64,000 nucleotides of DNA from NCBI GenBank assembly GCA_963759055.1, contig CAVWYD010000030.1:1-64000 (forward strand). Direction: 5' to 3'. Below the pieces are notes generated by a model. The model was not told the origin of the DNA and made no database searches. It worked only from the letters and a program-made list of their open reading frames with translations. Shown in pieces: positions 1 to 9,002 of this stretch; position 1 is the first letter of the stretch, and every line of letters begins with the position of its first letter. The stretch comes from Thiosocius sp963759055. Lineage in GTDB: Bacteria; Pseudomonadota; Gammaproteobacteria; Chromatiales; Chromatiaceae. Made by a program: the position numbers and the translations under genes.

Positions 1-2
1 AT

Positions 3-296
3 TCAGATATTGAATAGGCTGTCCGCGGCCGCTTTGAGCGCATCAGGGTCTGCGCCAGCCTGATAGGCCCTCGACGAAGGCTCGAAATAGTCACAGAAAT
101 TCGCACGATCCTTGTCATTCACGGGCTCTGCCACGGGTTCCTGACAGTCATTGGGCCGCCCCGGTTCGTAAAACCTGCAGTTTCGGCAGACATGGGTCTG
201 TTTGCGACACCGCGGGCATTCACCTTCACGCTGATAATCGCCTGCCGTCAGCCGGTTACCGCATGACCAGCACATACCCTCTGCATTTGGCGACAT
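3..296 (-). CDS. Small multi-cysteine zinc-ribbon protein
   Basis: A 97-residue soluble protein. Starting at the ATG at 296 places it behind a good ribosome binding site (GGGAGGA, about 5 nt upstream); the longer upstream reading frame has no such site. Four cysteine pairs or clusters are visible: CWSC near residue 10, CPRC near 28, CRNC near 38, and single cysteines in NDCQ and FCDYF. This is typical of zinc-binding ribbons. The tail ADPDALKAAADSLF looks like an amphipathic helix. No enzymatic motif is seen and I do not know its function. It is divergent from the next gene. Confidence 0.7.
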   Translation of the reverse strand: MSPNAEGMCWSCGNRLTAGDYQREGECPRCRKQTHVCRNCRFYEPGRPNDCQEPVAEPVNDKDRANFCDYFEPSSRAYQAGADPDALKAAADSLFNI

Positions 297-359
297 GGTG
301 TCCTCCCTTGCCCATTTCGTACAAAAGGCTTCAGATTCCTGCCTTTCCAACCGATACCA

Positions 360-1148
360 ATGAATAACCATTGTAGTCGGAGACGCCTGTCTGTCGTGAA
401 CGATCCGCTCGAGATGAACATCGCCGGTCGCGTGATGCTCCTGCTTTCACAGCTGGGCATGAGGGACGCACGCAGCCTGTCGATCTTTCTCGAGGCGGTT
501 CGTGCGGTGGTGCGGTACCAGGCAGCCAATGACCAGCCGATCAGTCTTAGCAACCTTGAGCCTTTCCTGAGCGAGCAGTTAGAGATGCTGGTGAAGGCGT
601 TGCGGAAACACCGGGGTCTCCTCCGTGTGCCGATGCAGGCGCAGGAGCATGGCGAGTCTGGGCAGACGCCCGCGTCGACGGATGAGCGTGATTCTGCACC
701 AAGGCGTCCAGCGAAACCGGCCAGCGGCTATGTACCGGTCGCCAAGAGCATGGAAGAGAAGCTCAAAGATGATCGCAAACCGGTGCAAAAATTGCTTCTG
801 GAGGACTGTGTTGCAGAGCATCTGTTGGACCTCGCCAAGGCAAAGGAGTTGATCGACGGCATGACCGGCAAGACACCGCAGGGTGCGGAGCTTGAGATCG
901 TCGAGTATCTCCGCCAGGAGCTTCAGACCCAGGTCAGGCATTTCATACGCAGCGACAAGAGTGGGCCCTGGTCAAGCCCGCATGCACAGGAAGACCTGCG
1001 CAAGGATATTCATGCCGCGAAAAGCGTGCGTGGCGTGTTGATGCTGTGTAGACAGATTGTCAAAGAACACCAGGAGTGGGAGAGGGAACACGGTCAGGGG
1101 GGTATCCTTGGTCTTTTCAGCCCAAGGCGCCACTCGCATGGGGCCTGA
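360..1148 (+). CDS. Hypothetical soluble protein, helix-rich
   Basis: A 262-residue protein that I do not recognise. There is no signal peptide or membrane segment. The first third (to about residue 85) and the last third (from about residue 140) read as amphipathic helices, separated by a Pro/Arg/Ser-rich linker. The start is uncertain: ATG at 360 has no clear ribosome site, GTG at 396 has GGAG about 14 nt upstream, and ATG at 414 begins the better helical segment (MNIAGRVMLLLSQ). It is divergently transcribed from the zinc-ribbon gene. Codon use looks like that of its neighbours. Confidence 0.6.
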   Translation: MNNHCSRRRLSVVNDPLEMNIAGRVMLLLSQLGMRDARSLSIFLEAVRAVVRYQAANDQPISLSNLEPFLSEQLEMLVKALRKHRGLLRVPMQAQEHGESGQTPASTDERDSAPRRPAKPASGYVPVAKSMEEKLKDDRKPVQKLLLEDCVAEHLLDLAKAKELIDGMTGKTPQGAELEIVEYLRQELQTQVRHFIRSDKSGPWSSPHAQEDLRKDIHAAKSVRGVLMLCRQIVKEHQEWEREHGQGGILGLFSPRRHSHGA

Positions 1149-1281
1149 TCTGCGTTACCGGCATGCTTGACGCTTGACCTCCGCTTCACCAATATCAACG
1201 GCTGTCGACACACCCTCCAATTTGCTAACGGTTTCCTGCCTGCTGTGCACATACTCGGGCTGGTGAAAACAGGGATTACGT

Positions 1282-1707
1282 TTGGACAAGTTCAGCCTGC
1301 ATCCCCAACTCGCCAGTGATTGTCACCTGCTTGGCGACCTGGGGCTGTCGCAGGTACTGCTGTTGGATGACTGCCGCTATCCCTGGGTGATCCTCGTGCC
1401 CAGGAGAGCGGGTGTGCGCGAGATCTTTCAGCTGGCAGCCCGGGATCGCCACAGTCTGCTGGAAGAGTCCTGCCTTACGGGTGAATTCATGATGCAGACC
1501 TTTGCGGGTGAGAAGCTCAACGTCGCTGCATTGGGCAATCTGGTGCCGCAGCTGCATCTTCATCACGTCATCCGCAAAAAGGATGATCCTGCATGGCCTG
1601 GCCCGGTGTGGGGCCACTCCGCCGCAGTGCCTTATCCTCAGCAATTACTGGACGAGCGAATGCGGATACTGCGGGAAGGTCTCTCAATCGCGGCCTCAGG
1701 CCGGTAA
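1282..1707 (+). CDS. HIT-family nucleotide-binding protein
   Basis: A 141-residue HIT (histidine triad) domain protein, a family of nucleotidyl hydrolases and transferases acting on Ap4A-like or AMP-linked substrates. The signature is at about residues 90-100 (PQLHLHHVIRKK), where the first histidine of the classical triad is Gln, a variant common in this proteobacterial subgroup. The upstream KLNVAALGN is the usual strand before the triad. The start is TTG at 1282 with AGGGA about 7 nt upstream; no ATG start gives full length. The 3' end overlaps the convergent GIY-YIG gene by 12 bp. The substrate cannot be inferred. Confidence 0.82.
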   Translation: MDKFSLHPQLASDCHLLGDLGLSQVLLLDDCRYPWVILVPRRAGVREIFQLAARDRHSLLEESCLTGEFMMQTFAGEKLNVAALGNLVPQLHLHHVIRKKDDPAWPGPVWGHSAAVPYPQQLLDERMRILREGLSIAASGR

Positions 1708-1953
1708 CTCGGCCTCTCCACGCACCAGTTTTTCTTTCTCTGCCTTGCTCAGATTCTTGACCAGGCACTCCAGACGCAAGGCGAGGCCCTGGTCGCCGAC
1801 CGGGCGCGAATAGACCAGTTCCAACGGCCCTCTTCCACGCAGTCGGCGTGCGCCACGATTTCGTTGATGGGCATCGAAGCGGCGTTCCACGTTGGTGCTG
1901 ATCCCGGTATACAGTGAGCCGTCATGGCATCGGACGAGATACAGGTACCACAT
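1696..1953 (-). CDS. GIY-YIG nuclease-superfamily protein
   Basis: An 85-residue single-domain GIY-YIG protein of the UPF0213/YhbQ type. The N-terminus carries the YLYLVRC...SLYTGIS signature (residues about 3-20), followed by the conserved Arg in NVERRFDAHQ and ending near the domain's usual length. It is a stand-alone nuclease fold without an added DNA-binding domain; the cellular role of these short proteins is poorly defined. Its end overlaps the convergent HIT gene. Confidence 0.85.
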   Translation of the reverse strand: MWYLYLVRCHDGSLYTGISTNVERRFDAHQRNRGARRLRGRGPLELVYSRPVGDQGLALRLECLVKNLSKAEKEKLVRGEAELPA

Positions 1954-1959
1954 GGATGA

Positions 1960-2490
1960 TCAGCGGCCTGCGGATCGCTTGGGCAGCCAGTGCTCCGATT
2001 CGAGAACGGTGAACTGCTTCAGATAATCGTAGGCGTTGGCGGAAAACTCGAGAAAATAACCCGCTACCCGGCGGCCATTATGCACGGTCTGCATGCGTTC
2101 GAGCCGGATGCCCTCATTTTTGAGCACGGCACCTATGCATTGTATCGCGCGCAGCGATCGTCCCTGGCCCAACTTACTCTCCGGGCCGGGGCGGAAGCGG
2201 TAACCGTTGTGGTCCGGGCCCAGCCGGACCCGCGAAAGCAGGATGGTCTTGCCATCGCTGCCTGCCGCCAGTGTCATGCGGTAGTCACCAAACGCAATTG
2301 GACGCGTTGCACCCTGCCACATGGAACAATCGTGGGTAAGTCTGATCGGAAACTCGCACGTGATCTTGTGGCTGCTGAATTCGGCAGGCTGGTTGACTCG
2401 CACCGACGAGTGTCCTGTCGATACGCATCCGAGCAGCAGAATGCATCCTGTAGAGAGACGGCTGCGGGCCGCAGATTTCACGTTAGGCAT
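1960..2490 (-). CDS. Putative lipoprotein, unknown function
   Basis: A 176-residue protein with a short basic N-terminus, a hydrophobic stretch and a lipobox-like LLGC at about residues 19-22, so probably a membrane-anchored lipoprotein. The remainder is polar and beta-rich with several cysteines (ITCEF, HDCSMW, AIQCIG). It sits immediately upstream, on the same strand, of the GIY-YIG gene with a 6-nt gap. There is no strong Shine-Dalgarno at the ATG at 2490. I do not recognise the family. Confidence 0.6.
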   Translation of the reverse strand: MPNVKSAARSRLSTGCILLLGCVSTGHSSVRVNQPAEFSSHKITCEFPIRLTHDCSMWQGATRPIAFGDYRMTLAAGSDGKTILLSRVRLGPDHNGYRFRPGPESKLGQGRSLRAIQCIGAVLKNEGIRLERMQTVHNGRRVAGYFLEFSANAYDYLKQFTVLESEHWLPKRSAGR

Positions 2491-2602
2491 TCAAAGATGC
2501 TAGCGCAAAATTCGCCGAACGCCAGGGTTCCGGTTGATTCGGCATAATCCATTGCGGATCGGCAGCGGCCCGGGTCCTGGTCTTGTGTGCTCGGGCCGGT
2601 GG

Positions 2603-2980
2603 TCAGGACAACGCGGCTTTTAGCTGGTCGTTGTCTGCGGGCAGCGCAAGGACGGCATGCAGCTCGAACAGCTCAGCCAGCCTGGGCACATGCTGGATCT
2701 CGTGACGGTCCGCCAGGATCACGATGCGGGCGGCGGGTGCAAAGCGCTGCAGGCTGCGCAGCAGGACGTCGAGGTTGCTGACGTTGGCACCTGCATAGTT
2801 ATTGCCATAGCCATAGAAGAAATCCGCAACGACCACGTCCGGTGGCTGGCGCTTGAGCCGGCTTAAGGCCTTGCGTTGGTTACTGAAGCAAAGTCGCTCG
2901 AAGCCCAGGGCATCGCTCAAGAAGGACAGGTCGGGGTGCGCGGGCGATTCGACGATGTCATAGAGCAGCGGTTTTGACAT
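2603..2980 (-). CDS. Receiver-like (response-regulator fold) orphan protein
   Basis: A 125-residue single-domain protein resembling a degenerate response-regulator receiver. Strand-like segments alternate with helices, with VVVADFF near residue 50 at the usual phosphoacceptor strand and ARIVILADR near residue 85. The usual acidic pair at the N-terminus and the Lys near the C-terminus are not obvious, so phosphotransfer is doubtful. Its ATG overlaps the stop of the upstream small membrane-protein gene in a TAATG arrangement, so the two are very likely translationally coupled. Confidence 0.55.
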   Translation of the reverse strand: MSKPLLYDIVESPAHPDLSFLSDALGFERLCFSNQRKALSRLKRQPPDVVVADFFYGYGNNYAGANVSNLDVLLRSLQRFAPAARIVILADRHEIQHVPRLAELFELHAVLALPADNDQLKAALS

Positions 2981-3120
2981 TAGCGTCGACTTGATGACGA
3001 TCCGTCTGACGATTCCCGCTTGAGCTGTTCCCTGCGGCGACGTTCGACGTACTTCAGGGCCTGCATGGCTCCGCCCACGCTGCCGACGAGGAACAGGATC
3101 ACGATCAGTGCAATTTCCAT
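2980..3120 (-). CDS. Short single-pass membrane protein (46 aa)
   Basis: A 46-residue open reading frame read from the sequence: MEIALIVILFLVGSVGGAMQ, then ALKYVERRRREQLKRE and a Ser-rich tail ending SSSSRR. It has one N-terminal hydrophobic helix (about residues 3-20) followed by a strongly basic cytoplasmic segment, matching the positive-inside rule. The stop codon overlaps the start of the receiver-like gene by 1 nt (TAATG), which supports a real coupled pair. The ribosome binding site is weak. The function is unknown. Confidence 0.5.
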   Translation of the reverse strand: MEIALIVILFLVGSVGGAMQALKYVERRRREQLKRESSDGSSSSRR

Positions 3121-3295
3121 AGCCGGCCTGGCTATGTGCCTGGCATCAAGTTATTCATGGCCGGATCATAACCAGCCCTTGTTCGCAGGCAAAGCGCGTA
3201 TCTGAATCTGACGCGGCGGGCGCTGTGCGGAGAAGTCTGGAATAATCCGACGCAGAATCGATAAAATTGATGCAGTTCAACATCTGGAGATCGCG

Positions 3296-4066
3296 ATGCG
3301 CTTCATGTACATGATCATAATTTCGGCCTGCATGGCGATGGTCTCGGTCGTCTGTGCGAGTGATCTGGAAAAGGAAAAACGCTGGGCGGATCAGGTTGCG
3401 GACGCGCTGCTGGACGGTGAGGCCCTGTATCTGAATGACGGTCGCGGGGATTTTCTTGCAATCGAGACAGAAAGTGTCAGCGGTAATGCGCGCAAGGCGG
3501 CGATCGTGATGCATGGCACCGGGGTGCATCCGAACTGGCCGACGGTGGTCCTGCCGCTGCGCGTGGGTCTGACTGAGTCAGGCTGGCATACGCTGTCCAT
3601 CCAGATGCCGGTATTGGCGAACGAGGCCGAACACGCGGAGTACGCGGGGATCTACGATTGGGTGCCGGGCCGGATTGATGCTGCGACCGCCTACCTGAGA
3701 GGCAAGGGGTTCGAAAAGATCGTGCTGATTGCACACAGCCAGGGGGCCACGATGACCGCTTTTTATCTCAGCCGGCCACATCCCGAGGTCGATGGATTCG
3801 TCGCGATAGGCATGTCCGCCGGAATTTCAGGCGGCCCCATGGATACGCTGGCACAGTTACCGGGCGTGACGACGCCCACGCTTGATCTGTACGGCAGCAA
3901 GGATCTGGCCGAGGTGCTGACCAGTGTCACTGATCGTGCGGCCGCTGCTGGCAGGGCAGGGGGTGACTATTCCCAGCAGGAAGTAGCCGGCGCGGATCAT
4001 TTCTTTGACGGCGAAGAGACTGAACTGCTGGATGCCGTCAACGGTTGGCTTGATCAGCGGTATTGA
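3296..4066 (+). CDS. Secreted alpha/beta-hydrolase-fold protein (DUF3530-like)
   Basis: A 256-residue protein with a signal peptide ending near residue 20 (VVCAS) and an alpha/beta-hydrolase core. The nucleophile elbow is AHSQGA at about residue 145, the oxyanion region follows IVMHGTGVHPNW near residue 65, and the catalytic His is probably in GADHFFDG near residue 235. It resembles the periplasmic DUF3530 family, whose substrates are unknown. GGAG lies about 8 nt before the ATG, and a GATAAAAT box at about 3259 could be the -10 element. Confidence 0.75.
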   Translation: MRFMYMIIISACMAMVSVVCASDLEKEKRWADQVADALLDGEALYLNDGRGDFLAIETESVSGNARKAAIVMHGTGVHPNWPTVVLPLRVGLTESGWHTLSIQMPVLANEAEHAEYAGIYDWVPGRIDAATAYLRGKGFEKIVLIAHSQGATMTAFYLSRPHPEVDGFVAIGMSAGISGGPMDTLAQLPGVTTPTLDLYGSKDLAEVLTSVTDRAAAAGRAGGDYSQQEVAGADHFFDGEETELLDAVNGWLDQRY

Positions 4067-4247
4067 TCTGCCTTCCACGACATCGGCCGCCGGGGCTGCG
4101 CCGGTGACCAGAAGCATGCGCACACCGAGCTTCTCCATGCGTGCGCGGGTTGCGGCGAGAGTGTTGGCTCGCTCCACGCTGGGCGCAGTCACCCTGCGCA
4201 GATCGGTCATGGCCTGCGAGGCCGGGGCCGGGTTAACAATGTTCGCA

Positions 4248-4781
4248 TCAACCGCCGGATAGCGGGGCGGGCCTGAGCGCGGCGCCGCAGTGTCGACAAT
4301 GATACCGGCTGCTCCCCGTCTGGATGCGTTTGTGTCGGGTGGTGCTCAGTTCATGGCCGCGGCAGTCACATTGGTAGGCCCAGCGACGCTGTCGCCTGAC
4401 TGCAGTCTCTTCCAGGGTGTATTGATGACAGCGTTGAGGATCGGGAACGCCCAGGTGGCTCATGACTGCGCGCCATTCGGTGCCGTGCGGTTGGACGCGG
4501 CCGTGGCAGGCCACGGTGATCAGGTGGGAGACCTCGTGGGCGACGGTGCTCGCAAGGAAATCCGACTGGTGATGTTGTGCGATGTCCAGGTTGTAGCGCA
4601 GCAAAGGTCTGGCACCTTTGTGCCATTGCACCTGTCCGGCCGCCTGACCGTGCAGATCGAAGCGGATGACCGGGTCCGGAAGCTGCGCGCGGTGTGAAGC
4701 GCATAGTGCGGCAGCTTGCTGCAGCAACTCGCGAGTGCGCTGCTCGATGCGCGCGGCGATGTCGTCGCGGGAATCTCTCAT
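4248..4781 (-). CDS. SprT-like zinc metallopeptidase
   Basis: A protein of about 177 residues in the SprT/SprT-like family. The zinc protease signature HEVSH is in VAHEVSHLI at about residue 80, with a third His likely in PHGTEWR about 22 residues on. The C-terminus has a zinc ribbon (CDC...CRHC). Eukaryotic relatives (Spartan) cleave DNA-protein crosslinks; the bacterial role is less certain. The start at 4781 (MRDSRDDIAARI) is chosen because upstream in-frame sequence is low-complexity and overlaps nothing conserved. Confidence 0.82.
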   Translation of the reverse strand: MRDSRDDIAARIEQRTRELLQQAAALCASHRAQLPDPVIRFDLHGQAAGQVQWHKGARPLLRYNLDIAQHHQSDFLASTVAHEVSHLITVACHGRVQPHGTEWRAVMSHLGVPDPQRCHQYTLEETAVRRQRRWAYQCDCRGHELSTTRHKRIQTGSSRYHCRHCGAALRPAPLSGG

Positions 4782-4806
4782 CTTTGGACAGCGACGGGAC
4801 GTCGAA

Positions 4807-5118
4807 TCAGCCGAAATGGCAAAGGTAATGCAAGGTCTCGATGACCTCGATGTCAAAGCTGCTGTCGCCCTCGACCGCAAACTTCTGATCTTCACCATAT
4901 TCCTGCCAATCGTCTTCACCGGCCAGCTTCACGCGGCATCGCCCCGCAACGATCTCGATCAACTCCGGTGCCGCGGTGGAGAAATTCAGCATTGACGGCA
5001 GGATGACGCCGACAGACTTGCGCGTTCCATTACTGGTTTCAATCGTGTGACTGATGCATTTGCCATCGAAATAGACGTTGGCGTTCGGATATATAGAAAC
5101 GTTTTTCAGTGGTTCCAT
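4807..5118 (-). CDS. ppnP: Pyrimidine/purine nucleoside phosphorylase PpnP
   Basis: A 103-residue single-domain cupin-like protein matching the YaiE/PpnP (DUF1255) family, which phosphorolyses diverse nucleosides to free base and ribose-1-phosphate. Family features visible are NVYFDGKCISHT near residue 14, GVILPSMLNFST near 37, the EIVAG...GE beta-barrel turn near 55-68, and the C-terminal Y.CHFG. The length equals that of the family. It lies between folE and the SprT-like gene on the same strand. Confidence 0.9.
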   Translation of the reverse strand: MEPLKNVSIYPNANVYFDGKCISHTIETSNGTRKSVGVILPSMLNFSTAAPELIEIVAGRCRVKLAGEDDWQEYGEDQKFAVEGDSSFDIEVIETLHYLCHFG

Positions 5119-5165
5119 CAATGGCTCTCGAATGCACGGCAGCAGGGCCGGTGGGTGGTCGCGGT

Positions 5166-5723
5166 TCAGTCGGCGATCAGTTGCAGATATTCCATCCGTG
5201 TGGCCTGGTGTTCGCGAAACGTCCCGAGCATTACCGAAGTCTTCATGGTCGAATTTTGTTTCTCCACGCCACGCATCTTCATGCAGAGGTGCTCTGCTTC
5301 GATGGTCACGGCGACGCCCGCGGGCTGGATTACATCGCGAATGGCATCCGCAATCTGCACCGTCAGGTTCTCCTGGATCTGCAGCCGACGAGCATACATG
5401 TCCACGATTCGGGCGATCTTTGACAGGCCGATGACCTTGCCGCGCGGCAGGTAGGCGACGTGTGCACGACCGATAAAAGGCAGGATGTGATGTTCGCACA
5501 GCGAATACAGCTCGATATCCTTGACGATGATCATGTCATCATTGTCCGAGCTGAAGACCGCTTCGTTGACCACCGTGTCCAGGTCCTGGTCGTAACCATG
5601 GCACAGATAGGCCATCGCTTTGGCCGCCCTTTCGGGTGTCTTGATCAGACCTTCGCGGTCAAGGTTCTCACCCAGCCCCCCGATGATCCCGGCATAGTGG
5701 GCCTGTATCTGGTCGATCTGCAT
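5166..5723 (-). CDS. folE: GTP cyclohydrolase I
   Basis: A 185-residue type IA GTP cyclohydrolase I, which converts GTP to 7,8-dihydroneopterin triphosphate, the first step of tetrahydrofolate synthesis. The zinc-binding and catalytic motifs are visible: SLCEHHILPFIGRAH at about residue 75 (Cys and His ligands), LSKIARIVD near 100, and EAEHLCMKMRG near 145 (second Cys ligand). The intact zinc Cys residues mark it as zinc-dependent rather than FolE2. The start at 5723 is preceded by GGGG at short spacing. Confidence 0.95.
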   Translation of the reverse strand: MQIDQIQAHYAGIIGGLGENLDREGLIKTPERAAKAMAYLCHGYDQDLDTVVNEAVFSSDNDDMIIVKDIELYSLCEHHILPFIGRAHVAYLPRGKVIGLSKIARIVDMYARRLQIQENLTVQIADAIRDVIQPAGVAVTIEAEHLCMKMRGVEKQNSTMKTSVMLGTFREHQATRMEYLQLIAD

Positions 5724-5933
5724 GTAAACCCCATGGCTGATTGTGCGGCGGTTGCCAAGCAGCACCACTTTACCCGCCCACGGTCAGGGAATCCATGCTG
5801 CGTTTCATGGGGTTATAAGATACGCCCGAATAAGACAGACTGCTAGGTGAGACAAAAGACCGAAGATGGATCAGGCGGAGGCGTCGCAAACGGTCAAGCC
5901 CGATGCTCAGGCTGCTTTCCTGCAATTTGCGGG

Positions 5934-6240
5934 TTAAAGCAGGCCGGCTATACCGAAAAACACGATCGACAGAACCAGCAGGATGATAAATGACCGCTTC
6001 CAGTTGCCGTAATTGAGAAACAGGGCATTGTCGTGCGGTACAACCAGGGCCAGTACGGCGCTGAGCAGGCTCATGCCGCCGACCACCAGAAAGAACTTTT
6101 GCAGCCAATCGCGCTTGATTCCGGAAGAGCCGGAAACGCCCCCGCCGATGGTTTCGAACTTGTTGGCCAGCGCCGGTTCGACGCAGAGCAGGGCGAGGAT
6201 CCCCAAGGATGATCGCGTAGTGCAGGGCAGAGCCGTTCAT
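5934..6240 (-). pseudogene. Small secreted or membrane protein with a frameshift near the N-terminus
   Basis: If one G is removed from the GGGG run near 6201-6204, a single protein of about 101 residues results. It begins at ATG 6240 with MNGSALHYAII, reads through an Ala/Leu-rich signal segment into PALANKFETIGG, and has two further hydrophobic helices (LVVGGMSLLSAVLALVV and SFIILLVLSIVFFGIAGLL). Without correction the signal sequence and the body are in different frames. I do not recognise the family. It lies 11 bp downstream of the disrupted GGDEF-EAL gene on the same strand. Confidence 0.55.
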
Positions 6241-6251
6241 GTGAAACCTGT

Positions 6252-8515
6252 TCAATGATGGCTGCATGGTTTTGTGATCCTGAGCTGGTTGTCCGCCAGC
6301 AGGCGGCTTATCTCTTCGGCTGGCATGGGTCTTGCCGTAAAGGAAGCCTTGCAGATGATCGCAACCGCTCTGGCAGAGGAAGCGGTGTTGCTCGCGGGTC
6401 TCCACACCCTCGGCCACCACTTCGAGCCCCAGGGTATGCGCCATCAGAATGACGGCCTTCACGATTGCGGCATCGTTCGCATCGCCGGGGAGGTCGCTGA
6501 TGAAAGACCGATCGATCTTGAGCTTGCCGATCGGCAGGCACTTGAGCTGGCCGAGAGAGGAATGGCCGGTACCGAAATCGTCCATCGCGATCTTCATTCC
6601 GAGGCGTTCGCGCATCTCCGTAAGCTGTTGCAGGGCGAAGCCGCCCTCTTCGACCAGCAGGCTCTCTGTAACCTCGAACTCGAACCACTCCGCGTCGAAG
6701 CCGGTGCGCTCGAGGATTGCCATCAGCGCTTCGGTGCACTCGCCGCGCAGCTGATAGGGCGAGAGATTGACCGCCAGGGTGAACATCGGGCTGCCTCGGC
6801 CCGCCATTGCATTGCCTGATTGCACGCGGTTTCTGTCACCCAGCATCCCAGTTCGCCGATCAAGCCGGTTTCTTCGGCAATCGGGATGAACTCGTTCGGC
6901 GGGACCATGCCGCGTTGCGGATGGTTCCAGCGCAACAGCGCCTCGACCGCGACCAGCCGCCCGTCCGAAGACGCGAACTGGGGCTGATAATGCAAGGTGA
7001 ATTCTTTGCGCGAAATGCCATCGCGCAGCTCGTGTTCGAGTTCCAGGCGTTGCTGAATTTCATGCGTCAGCCCGGGTGCGTAGTAGGCAAGCCGATTGCG
7101 CCCCAGGTTCTTGGCCTGGTACATGGCGGCGTCCGCGTTTTTGAGCAGGGTTTCCGAATCCTGCCCATCCTCCGGGTAGAGGCTGACGCCGATACTTGCG
7201 GTTACGACCAGTGATTTGCCACGTACGGTGACCGGGTCTGACAGGCGCTCGATGATCCGGTTGGCGATCCGTCGGGAAACGTTGGCATCGGGGATGTCTT
7301 CCAGCAGGACGACGAATTCGTCTCCACCCAGCCGGGCCACCGTATCGTCTTCGTGCACGGCCGCTTGCAGTCGGCGCGACACGTCCCTCAGCAACTCGTC
7401 CCCGACCTGATGGCCCATCGAGTCGTTGATATTCTTGAATCGGTCAAGGTCGATGAACAGCAGGGCGAGCTTCGTCGATGTTCTGTGCGCACGCTGCATG
7501 GCGTGTTCCAGCCGGGCATTGAGGAGCAGTCGGTTGGGCAGATTGCTCAGTGCGTCGTGGTGGGCCAGTTGCCAGAGCTTGCGTTCCGAATTCTTGATGT
7601 CCGTAATGTCGGCGAATACAGAAACATAGGTGGATAAGTCTTGCCGTCGTCATCGTAGACCGCTTTGACCGAGAGCCATTGCGGATAGACGTCGCCGTTT
7701 TTGCGGCGGTTCCAGATTTCCCCGCGCCACTCACCCTGTTCTTCCAGGCTGCGGAAAAAGTTGCGGTAAAAATCGGGGCTCTGGCGGCCGGAGTTCAGCA
7801 GCCGGGGCGTCTGACCGATGACCTCTTCGGCACTGTAACCGGTGATGCGCTCGAAAGCCTTGTTGGCCTGGATGATGCGATGCTCGGCATCGGTCACCAT
7901 GACGGCTTCCCGCATGTGCTCGAATGCTATGCCGGCGGTAAGCAATCGCTGGGCCTGCCGCTCGCGCTCCAGGACGATCCCTGCGAGGTAGCTGCCGGTA
8001 TCCAGCAGCCGTTTGTGGAACGGGCCCGGCGGTCGGGTCTCGAAACTGGTCAAGGCGAACGAACCTTGAACCTCATCATTCGCAGCCTTGATCGGTACGG
8101 ACCAGCAGGCGCGCAGATTGAAGCGTTCGGCGATATCCAGGAGCTCGTGCCAGCGACGGTCGGTCAGGATGTTCTCAACAAAGACCGGTTCGCGGGTGTA
8201 GACCGCGGTGCCGCAGGAACCGGCATAGGGCCCTGGCTGCAGGCCGTTGAGCGCCTCGATCCCCTCTGTCGGGATGCTGGGGGCGGAACGGACATCGAGG
8301 TGGCTGCGCGTGTCGTCGAGCAGCATGATCGAGCAGACCGAGTCGGGCACCATTGCTTCCGACAACAGGCAAAGCTGGTCGAGAATCTCTTTCCCGGCAC
8401 GGCCGATCGCGATCATCTCCAGGACGTCGCGCTGCAGTTGAAGCAGCTGTTCCAGCTGTGCGCTCGGTACCTCGGTTCCGATGCTGACTTGTTCTCTTCT
8501 GCGAGCTGCTTTCAT
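6252..8515 (-). pseudogene. GAF-PAS-GGDEF-EAL c-di-GMP turnover protein, frameshifted
   Basis: One gene broken by about three frame changes, near 7630, 6797 and 6335. When rejoined it reads GAF domain (SIMLLDD...GSCGTAVYTREPVFVENI), PAS domain (AVMVTDAEHRIIQANKAFERITGY), GGDEF (ARLGGDEFVVLLED), EAL (AVEALLRWNHP, MDDFGTGHSSL), ending EEISRLLADNQ at the stop at 6252. Both catalytic signatures are intact, so the undamaged protein would be a candidate diguanylate cyclase/phosphodiesterase with a cytosolic sensor. The intactness of all domains suggests either recent mutation or sequence errors. No transmembrane segment is seen. Confidence 0.85.
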
Positions 8516-8643
8516 GCTGTGGTGATAGCCGCGGGATTATCTGGAGCGTATCGGCTGAAGTTCGTGAAAATAAACGAAATACGATTCAGCAGGATTTCGG
8601 TTCCTGTCGGCCATCGTCGCAGCGGGTTCGGGCGCCGGAGCAG

Positions 8644-8674
8644 AAAAAAGGCCAACCCCGTTGCCGGGGTGGCC
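8644..8674 (-). terminator. Rho-independent terminator of the nrd operon
   Basis: On the minus strand a GC-rich hairpin (GGCCACCCCGG, loop CAA, CGGGGTTGGCC, about 11 paired positions) is followed directly by six T residues (8649-8644). It lies about 90 nt after the stop of the zinc-ribbon gene at 8763 and would end the nrdA-nrdB-nrdB-zinc-ribbon transcript. Confidence 0.85.
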
Positions 8675-8762
8675 GAGTCGTGCAGCTTTTCTGTCGCAAC
8701 CATCCGTGTCGCATATTCCCCAATGCCTATGCCTTCTACAGGAGAAGTCGGTGTAATTCGTG

Positions 8763-8972
8763 TCAGTAAAGGATTCGGCGCACGTCTGGCACCTCAGGCC
8801 AGACGCAGCTGCAGCGTTGCGCGTTGCCGATACGCTGCAACCCTGTCTGGCAGGGCTGTGAAATCGTCTGGCCGGCCGCACACACAGGACAGCGATACCA
8901 GGTCTGGCGTGCACCACCGTCGGTGATGGTGTCGGTCTGTTGCATTTGGCTGTGACAATGATGGCACTGCAT
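8763..8972 (-). CDS. Small zinc-ribbon protein downstream of nrdB
   Basis: A 69-residue protein with two Cys pairs, CHHC at residues 3-6 and CPVC near residue 28, forming a probable zinc ribbon, plus extra cysteines near 41 and 53-55. It starts 30 bp after the nrdB stop, with AGGGA about 8 nt upstream of the ATG, and is followed by a strong terminator. It is therefore probably the last gene of the ribonucleotide reductase operon. Function unknown; the context suggests a role connected with NrdB or metal handling, but that is inference. Confidence 0.6.
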   Translation of the reverse strand: MQCHHCHSQMQQTDTITDGGARQTWYRCPVCAAGQTISQPCQTGLQRIGNAQRCSCVWPEVPDVRRILY

Positions 8973-9002
8973 GTTCAGGTCCCTATATCAAGATGTATTC
9001 GT

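Noticed and set aside
3857..4210. 117-residue minus-strand frame after the hydrolase gene
   Set aside because: Two thirds of it is antisense to the conserved hydrolase C-terminus; no family features in the remaining part.
7679..8926. 415-residue plus-strand frame
   Set aside because: Antisense to the GAF-PAS part of the disrupted GGDEF-EAL gene and crosses the nrd operon terminator.
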